DNA of 64,000 bases. Source: Siphonodentalium dalli. Taxonomy: Eukaryota; Mollusca; Scaphopoda; Gadilida; Siphonodentaliidae. Both the position numbers and the translations under genes were made by a program. Below, in pieces: positions 57,033 to 64,000 of the stretch. Within the stretch, counting starts at the first letter, position 1. Each line of letters starts with the position of its first letter. The notes beneath the pieces were generated by a model. It had not been told where the DNA came from, made no database searches, and saw only the letters and a program-made list of their open reading frames with translations. Location of the stretch: NCBI GenBank assembly GCA_032622095.1, contig CP136064.1, positions 8,239,512 to 8,303,511 on the forward strand, in the 5' to 3' direction.

Positions 57033-57371
57033 ACAACACAATTACAGAGAGGTAACGGTCCTGGCACGAACAATATCCAGGTTATTTGCGTCACAACTCA
57101 CAACGTGAATTTAATAATCCAATACGGAGTTAATGTATTCTCATTCTACCACAAATTGAATTCCACAATAGAGAACTCGGCATGATTGTATGAGATCCTG
57201 ATTCATTATCATGATTATGATGTCTTGATAATTGTTTTTAAAGTTCGATGTACGTGCTTCGCACACTATGGTTTGTAAGGCCAAAATCTCAGACGCGTTT
57301 CCTGCCCGTTGCTCGCAGGCGCGTTCGCGAAACGAACATTCCGGCGTCGGACATGCCGGCTCCCGGGCGAA
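57033..57371. other. Spacer, GC-rich towards its end
   Basis: 57290-57371 is much more GC-rich than its surroundings and continues after the palindrome (57476-57540), so the palindrome was probably inserted into a GC-rich unit. Confidence 0.4.
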
Positions 57372-57475
57372 CCACAGGTCCCCAGAACAAAAATTGACCC
57401 CACACCCAATAATACTTAATCATAGGATTAAGTATTATTGGGGGTGGGGTCAATTTTTTTTCTGGGAACCTGTGG
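57372..57475. mobile_element. 104-bp palindromic mini-element with target duplication
   Basis: CCACAGGT-CCCAGAACAAAA, ATTGACCCCACACCC and AATAATACTTAATC form one arm, with the inverted copy right behind a short loop. GGCGAA flanks both sides (57366-57371; 57476-57481). Confidence 0.75.
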
Positions 57476-57481
57476 GGCGAA

Positions 57482-58124
57482 CCCGCTCTCGTCGGTTTCC
57501 GGCGCCGGGGCAGTCGTTCGCCCGCGGGGCGGTTTGCAACGACCAGAATATAAAACCCATATCTGGTATATCATATAGTTACAACAATAATACAGTACTT
57601 GGGAGTATCTTATATACTATAGTTACAATAATAATACTATACCTGTCAGTCCCATGAAAACAACGAGAATATTACTGTACCAGTTACGATATAGAGCACA
57701 TACAGACACGTATTCCAAGATATGCAGCACGCAGACGCGTATCAATTTACTGCATGGTATGGCTTGCACCCACTGCTGCACTTATAATAAACTAATAAAT
57801 TACAAATATGTGTGTGAGTGTTGGTCGGTACTTGGTATTAAGGCTATGTTTACATTGCGTAGACATGCATGTGCGCATTTCTATCCGCATAAATTATATA
57901 CTAGCGTAAACGTATAAGTGAGTGGTTTGGGGGGCTAGCCCGGGATTGTCGAAAGTGCCGACAGGCGCCTCTCCTTAATCCCTAAACGTTTTGTGATACC
58001 CGTAATATATAGGACGGGGTGCTCGTATCCCGGTCCTACAGTATAGACACCCTGTCATGGACTCCGGTAGTGGTCGTATCAGTTGCGACAGTTATAAATT
58101 TAAAGATAAAGGTAACAAAAGCAA
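57482..58124. other. Spacer
   Basis: A short repeat TATAGTTACAA-AATAATAC-GTAC (57575; 57620) and otherwise no supported feature. Confidence 0.4.
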
Positions 58125-60003
58125 TAGAATATAACAACCTAAACCACATTGGATTAACTGCCCTTTATATTAATTTGTTCTGGTTTATGCATGGTGTACG
58201 CCCATGTCAGTTGTAAGTAATATAATATAACCTAGAACACCTTGGATTAACTGCCCTTTATATGAATTTGTTTTAGTTTATGGTGCATGCCCATGTCAGT
58301 TGTAAGTAATATAATATAATCTAGAACGCCTTGGATTAACTGCCCTTTATATTAATTTGTTTTGGTTTATGGTGCATGCCCATGTCAGTTGTAAGTACTA
58401 TACTATAACATATAGAACACATTGGATTCACTGCCCTTTATATTAATTTGTTTTGGTTTATGGTGCATGCCCATGTCAGTTGTAAGTACTATACTATAAC
58501 ATATAGAACACATTGGATTCACTGCCCTTTATATTAATTTGTTTTGGTTTATGGTGCATGCCCATGTCAGTTGTAAGTACTATACTATAACATATAGAAC
58601 ACATTGGATTCACTGCCCTTTATATGAATTTTTTTTAGTTTATGGTGCATGCCTATGTCAGTTGTAAGTACTATACTATAACCTAGAACACCTTGGATTC
58701 ACTGCCCTTTATATGAATTTGTTTTGGTTTATGGTCCATGTTCATGTCAGTTGTAAGTACTATACTATAACCTAGAACACCTTGGATTAACTGCCCTTTA
58801 TATGAATTGGTTTGGTTTATGGTGCATGCCTATGTCAGTTGTAAGTACTATACTATAACCTAGAACACATTGGATTCACTGCCCTTTATATGAATTGGTT
58901 TGGTTTATGGTGCATGCCTATGTCAGTTGTAAGTACTATACTATAACCTAGAACACCTTGGATTAACTGCCCTTTATATGAATTGGTTTGGTTTATGGTG
59001 CATGCCCATGTCAGTTGTAAGTACTATACTATAACATATAGAACACATTGGATTCACTGCCCTTTATATGAATTGGTTTGGTTTATGGTGCATGCCTATG
59101 TCAGTTGTAAGTACTATACTATAACCTAGAACACATTGGATTCACTGCCCTTTATATGAATTGGTTTGGTTTATGGTGCATGCCTATGTCAGTTGTAAGT
59201 ACTATACTATAACCTAGAACACCTTGGATTAACTGCCCTTTATATGAATTGGTTTGGTTTATGGTGCATGCCCATGTCAGTTGTAAGTACTATACTATAA
59301 CATATAGAACACATTGGATTCACTGCCCTTTATATGAATTTTTTTTAGTTTATGGTGCATGCCCATGTCAGTTGTAAGTACTATACTATAACATATAGAA
59401 CACATTGGATTCACTGCCCTTTATATGAATTTTTTTTAGTTTATGGTGCATGCCTATGTCAGTTGTAAGTACTATACTATAACCTAGAACACCTTGGATT
59501 AACTGCCCTTTATATGAATTTGTTTTGGTTTATGGTGCATGCCCATGTCAGTTGTAAGTACTATACTATAACCTAGAACACATTGGATTCACTGCCCTTT
59601 ATATGAATTGGTTTGGTTTATGGTGCATGCCTATGTCAGTTGTAAGTACTATACTATAACCTAGAACACCTTGGATTAACTGCCCTTTATATGAATTGGT
59701 TTGGTTTATGGTGCATGCCCATGTCAGTTGTAAGTACTATACTATAACATATAGAACACATTGGATTCACTGCCCTTTATATGAATTTTTTTTAGTTTAT
59801 GGTGCATGCCCATGTCAGTTGTAAGTACTATACTATAACATATAGAACACATTGGATTCACTGCCCTTTATATGAATTTTTTTTAGTTTATGGTGCATGC
59901 CTATGTCAGTTGTAAGTACTATACTATAACCTAGAACACCTTGGATTAACTGCCCTTTATATGAATTGGTTTGGTTTATGGTCCATGTCCATGTCAGTTG
60001 TGA
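58125..60003 (+). repeat. 88-92-bp satellite array
   Basis: About 21 units with TTGGATTAACTGCCCTTTAT, ATGAATTGGTTTGGTTTATG, GTGCATGCCTATGTCAGTTG and TAAGTACTATACTATAACCT. Variant pairs alternate in blocks (TTAACTG with ACCTAG; TTCACTG with ACATATAG), a sign of higher-order amplification. Confidence 0.95.
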
Positions 60004-60274
60004 ACGATATGAGTTGTAGACCGTCAGTCAGATATATAAATTAAAGGCCCATTTTATTTTCGAGTCACCGATTGTTTTTGTTATAGTGCCTTGATATACG
60101 GTTTTAATAACAACCTATGCCATAAAATATCATTAAAATACCACAATTCATCACCATTTGAAACGGCTGTGTCTCAGAAGATGTCCATATAGAGAAATAT
60201 AAAACAGCTGAAATAATAGGAACATTTCCCCTGCTATGGCTCCCAGAATTCAAAATAATTCAAACTAAGAATGT
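60004..60274. other. Spacer
   Basis: No supported feature. Confidence 0.4.
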
Positions 60275-60340
60275 ATTTTCAATGGAAGGGGAAAAACTCT
60301 ATATCGTATGATATAGAGTTGTTCCCCTTACATTGAAAAT
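60275..60340. repeat. Hairpin, about 31-bp arms
   Basis: ATTTTCAATGGAAGGGGAAAA + ACTCTATATC pairs with its inverted copy after a GTAT loop, with few mismatches. Confidence 0.8.
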
Positions 60341-60837
60341 AATAAAATTTGAGCACAGAACACCAAGTCGGTAGCTCAACAAAAAACAACATGTTCACAG
60401 TTTATTACACCGACTAAGTTGATAATACAATGTTTTGGAGCTTCCTCTTTCAAATGGTATATAATATGGCATATATTTTATATAATATTATCTGGGGGGT
60501 GTCGACAATTAAGTGCATGGGGCCTGGGTCTTTAAAACAGGTTAACACAACGGTATGCGGCTGATACGGACGGATATACGCACCACAGGGTACTTGTGAG
60601 GTGCGATCTTTTGTTTGCATGACTTGTGGGGTGCACCCCACAAGTAACGTACGGAAAATCCAATTTTAAAGAGCGATTTTAAAGAACAATATTTTTTTCC
60701 TCTAAATACGTATTTCAGACGTATTACATAATCTGAGAAATGTTATATTAACGAAATAACGGAGATGTTTGTGGAATAAAACAGTTAGGAAAAAACATAT
60801 TAATTTCATCGCACCCCACAAGTACGCTCTGGTGAGA
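60341..60837. other. Spacer with short palindrome
   Basis: ACTTGTGGGGTGCACCCCACAAGT (60622-60645) is a perfect 24-bp palindrome. Its half CACCCCACAAGT recurs at 60811 and a variant (TACTTGTGAGGTGCG) at 60590. Confidence 0.7.
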
Positions 60838-61545
60838 GCCAGGGCTCGTACGGACCCTGGCTGATACGGACCCTGAACTTTTACGGACCTCCGGCTCATA
60901 CGGACAAATTAATAAATGAGCCATGGATGAGTGCAAAATACACTCATGTGCTCTACTTTATAGAACGATGCGAATTGAATTGAGGTCCGTATGAGCCGGA
61001 TGTCCGTAAAAGCAGACAGACACGCTATGATGAGTGGTCAGTGATTGATGATCAGCATGAATCCACTGAGTTCGATCTGTTGTGAAAACAGGTTTGTAAA
61101 AACAAAGATGGTATATATATTTCTTAAGATTTTTAAGATCGACAATGGTTTTAAGAAAGGCAACAGAAAGTAAAGTTGATTTAATTTGATTTAAACAATA
61201 TGTATTTGCCCCAATTAATATAACATTTATGATGAACAATATTTTGATGATGGAAACATGAGTAGAATAGAAAATGGGAAGAGCAAGCAAGCAGCAAGCA
61301 GATATCTGCTTATGTTGAGCCATCTCCTCAGACAAGTAGAAAGATTGTAGAAATAAAGAAAGCGCGAATGGCAATTTAATTTGAATTGAGGTCCGTATGA
61401 GCCGAAGGTCCGTAAAAGCCAGGGTCCGTAAAAGCCGTGGTCAGTATAAAAGCCAGGGTCCGTATGAGCCGGAGGTCCGTAAAAGTCAGGGTCCGTATCA
61501 GCCATGCAGGGTCCGTAAGAGCCAGGGTCCGTATCAGTCGGCATT
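60838..61545. repeat. Inverted repeat built on GGTCCGTA-AGCC units
   Basis: 60838-60905 (complement of GGTCCGTAAAAG, GTCCGTATCAGCC) is matched inverted by 61459-61530. Further direct units lie at 60984-61010 and 61389-61440 (GAATTGAGGTCCGTATGAGCC at both). The 0.5-kb loop is AT-rich and has no ORF that I trust. Confidence 0.7.
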
Positions 61546-62133
61546 CAACACAACAGACTAAACGAATAGTAAATCCACGTAGTAAATGACTTTTAACAAG
61601 AGGGTCTATCGCCAGGGCGTGGCAAAATATGCCCGTGGAAATTCAACAAAGGGCCATAACGCTGGAGAACAATTGGCGGGCGGAATTCAAATATGAACTT
61701 GACCGGTAACCCAAATCATAAAACACCCATATAAAAATTCATTCCATTCAGTTCGGACCCACCAATGTTATCATATGGAGACGAAGATCGAGCGCAAATT
61801 CGAACATGATCTGCATTGTGTTGAGACTATATAAAGCTATCACCGGACACCAAAAGCGAATTGACGGATATATATATATAACAAATGATTAACAGTTCAA
61901 TATAGGAATAACATGTTGAATATGACATTCACGCAATTATGTGAAGAAATAGTCCCAGATAAATAAGATTCTTTGGCGTAAATTTAATGAACTATTTGAT
62001 GAAACTAAATCAATAATAATCACAAACATCGATTTTGCGTACGTAGCGTACACATTGTAAACAGACGATATACATCGATTTAGCGTACAAATTGTAAACA
62101 GACGACAAGCCGAATGCAAAGGTCACGTTTGCG
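61546..62133. other. Spacer
   Basis: No supported gene. A TACGTAGCGTACA / TTTAGCGTACAAATTGTAAACAG duplication lies at 62038-62104. Confidence 0.4.
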
Positions 62134-63125
62134 CAACAATAATAGCAACCACCAAGGGTGCTTCTACCTAAGGCAGGTGAATAACGTCATAGCAACCGAC
62201 AGGAGTGCTTCTACCTAAGGCAGGTGAATGACGTCATGGCAACCAACAAAGGTGCTTCTATCTAAACAGGTGAATGACGCCATGGCAACCACCAAGGGTG
62301 ATTCTACCTAAGGTAGTTGATGACGTCATAGCAACCGTCAAGGGTGCTTCTACCTAAGGCAGGTGAATGACGCCATAGCAACCAACAAGGGTGCTTCTAC
62401 CTAAGGCCGGTGAATGACGTCACAGTAACCACCAAGGGTGCTTCTACCTAAGGCAGGTGAATGACGTCAGAGCAACCAACAAGGGTGCTTCTACCTAAGG
62501 CAGGTGAATGATGTCATAGCAACCACCAGGGGTGCTTCTACCTAAGGCAGGTGAATGGCGTCATAGCAACCACCAAGGGTGCTTCTACCTAAGGCATGTG
62601 AATGACGTCATAGCAACCACCAAGGGTGCGTCTACCTAAGGCATGCGAATAACGTCATATAGCAACCAACAAGGGTGCTTCTACCTAAGGCAGGTAAGTG
62701 ACGTCATACGATATTTTCTATATCCATCAGTGATTATTCAAGATCGCGTGTATAGATTTTGGAGAAATTGTCACGTGACTTCCGGTTAGCAAACGTGTGG
62801 AGATTGCAAAAACGCCGAATTGGAAATGAAACATCGCGATAAAAATGAAAGTAACTACTTCACAACTTACGAAGAATTCACATGTGATTTAAGTCTATTA
62901 ATTTCATTTAGACCAATTTCGTTGGTTAGCTTAATGGAAACTAAAAAGGAAGAAGTCATGACGATATCCAGACAAGAGTTTGTCTTGTCAATTTGGCATG
63001 TCGTCTCCGTCGTGACCACTGCATGATGTTACATAAATTATTCTTAGCGTTATGTCGCCTAAAAGGCAATTTTGAGGCACATCATGTGTGGTTGCTCCAC
63101 TACGTGTCACGCACGATTCATATTA
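62134..63125 (+). mobile_element. Dispersed repeat, array-expanded copy
   Basis: Second copy of the 4619-5093 element. About 12 units of CAACCACCAAGGGTGCTTCT + ACCTAAGGCAGGTGAATGAC + GTCATAG occupy 62142-62705. The unique part (TATCCATCAGTGATTATTCA through CACGCACGATTCATA) follows at high identity to the first copy, with a short insertion near 62865. Confidence 0.8.
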
Positions 63126-63627
63126 CATTTAGATACACCTGGCACTATTTATACAATAGTGTTATACAATGACCGTTATATCAATATGGCAGAATGGGTT
63201 TAACGAATGCAATAAGTGTTGGATCATGAAATTAATATATTGTATCGGACCCATGATAATATGAAGACAATGAGAATAGTTGATGATTCATTTATTGAAT
63301 TATACCATGACAATAAGCCGAAACATAATCTATGATGACACATATGGTACCTGGGGCAAAACATTTTTGTATAGACATATAAACTTTTTTAATTCGAATT
63401 TTTTTTTCATCCGAAATGTGGTTCTTCACGCTGAGATTGCCACGGTTTCATAGTGTATTTCGAATGAGATATTCCGGGCGATCGAGTTACAACAATTAAA
63501 AATACATGGTCATTTGTGTTACTACGTTCACGTAGTCTGCATTAATAAACTTTGAAAAGGAAATTCACGACTCAAACACACAAACACTTCAGTGCAGTAC
63601 GAACGATCTTTACGGTAAATAACGGTC
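63126..63627. other. Spacer
   Basis: No supported feature. Confidence 0.4.
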
Positions 63628-63711
63628 GGTCACCGGACCTCATTAGTTAACTTTCATTGGTCGAGGGCTGGTCAACGGACCTCATTAGTTAACTTCCATT
63701 GGTCGAGGGCT
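63628..63711 (+). repeat. 42-bp tandem duplication
   Basis: GGTCACCGGACCTCATTAGT + TAACTTTCATTGGTCGAGGGCT occurs twice with two differences. Confidence 0.9.
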
Positions 63712-63811
63712 GAGTGGCGTGTTATAATCATATCTCAGACTGTGTGATTGTGATAGATCAAAGGTTTGTTTGGTGTTGGCATTATCAGCATCGTTATCGC
63801 TGGCACTTCAA

Positions 63812-63934
63812 ATATGGGATGGTTAACCGACTGCCATGGAACATACACATAAATATGGGATGGTGAACCGACTGCCATGGAACATACACATAAATATGGG
63901 ATGGTGAACCGACTGCCATGGAACATACACAGAA
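63812..63934 (+). repeat. 41-bp tandem repeat, three units
   Basis: ATATGGGATGGTGAACCGAC + TGCCATGGAACATACACATAA, three copies with one or two differences. Confidence 0.9.
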
Positions 63935-64000
63935 ATGTCTACGACCTCCTGATAATTAGGTGGAGACCACAAGCCAGCTAAGAGTGTCAATTAATAATCA

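Overview
This is eukaryotic, AT-rich, intron-containing DNA dominated by transposable elements and satellites. The mix of a tRNA-derived SINE with a conserved core, a Ty3/Gypsy element, a tyrosine-recombinase (YR) retrotransposon, an SGNH-hydrolase relic, a LINE and many small inverted-repeat elements suits a lophotrochozoan invertebrate, most likely a mollusc. That placement is inference. No rRNA, tRNA gene, CRISPR array or bacterial-type operon was seen.

Layout. 0-5.6 kb: four phase-compatible 3' exons of one host gene (unknown family), with introns carrying a piggyBac-type palindromic MITE, a second TIR element and a dispersed repeat. 5.6-9.2 kb: more inverted-repeat elements and a 25-bp satellite. 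9.7-10.4 kb: a frameshifted SGNH hydrolase ORF of a type known from YR retrotransposons. 10.4-14.6 kb: tandem-monomer repeats, the larger set inside a 2.9-kb element with 18-bp perfect termini. 15.5-19.1 kb: a dead DIRS/Ngaro-like YR retrotransposon (gag, RT lacking its catalytic box, RNase H, recombinase with a lost arginine). 20.0-20.3 kb: SINE with target duplication. 20.5-24.5 kb: a 36-bp satellite whose whole 2.0-kb block is duplicated in tandem. 24.9-27.8 kb: long degenerate repeat. 28.8-34.4 kb: two inverted copies of a cruciform element, a 54-bp minisatellite, a hAT-like element and a 41-bp-TIR element. 35.6-37.2 kb (minus strand): an intact 534-codon ORF joining a B-box-like zinc finger, a Penelope-type GIY-YIG nuclease domain and coiled coils. 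43.6-49.0 kb: a nearly intact Gypsy element broken by a perfect 179-bp tandem duplication and one stop. 50.4-54.6 kb: a LINE with a hAT-type element inserted in its endonuclease, flanked by a perfect 8-bp duplication. 55.3-63.9 kb: more TIR elements, hairpins and satellites, including a second copy of the 4.6-kb repeat whose monomer has expanded about twelvefold.

The best candidates for something undescribed are the B-box/GIY-YIG gene and a short bipartite motif: two AACGCTCTTTA boxes exactly 42 bp apart with a conserved GGAAT between them, found at three separate loci plus one 44-bp variant. Most of the window is a nested graveyard of mobile DNA; only the 5' host gene and perhaps the GIY-YIG gene look functional.
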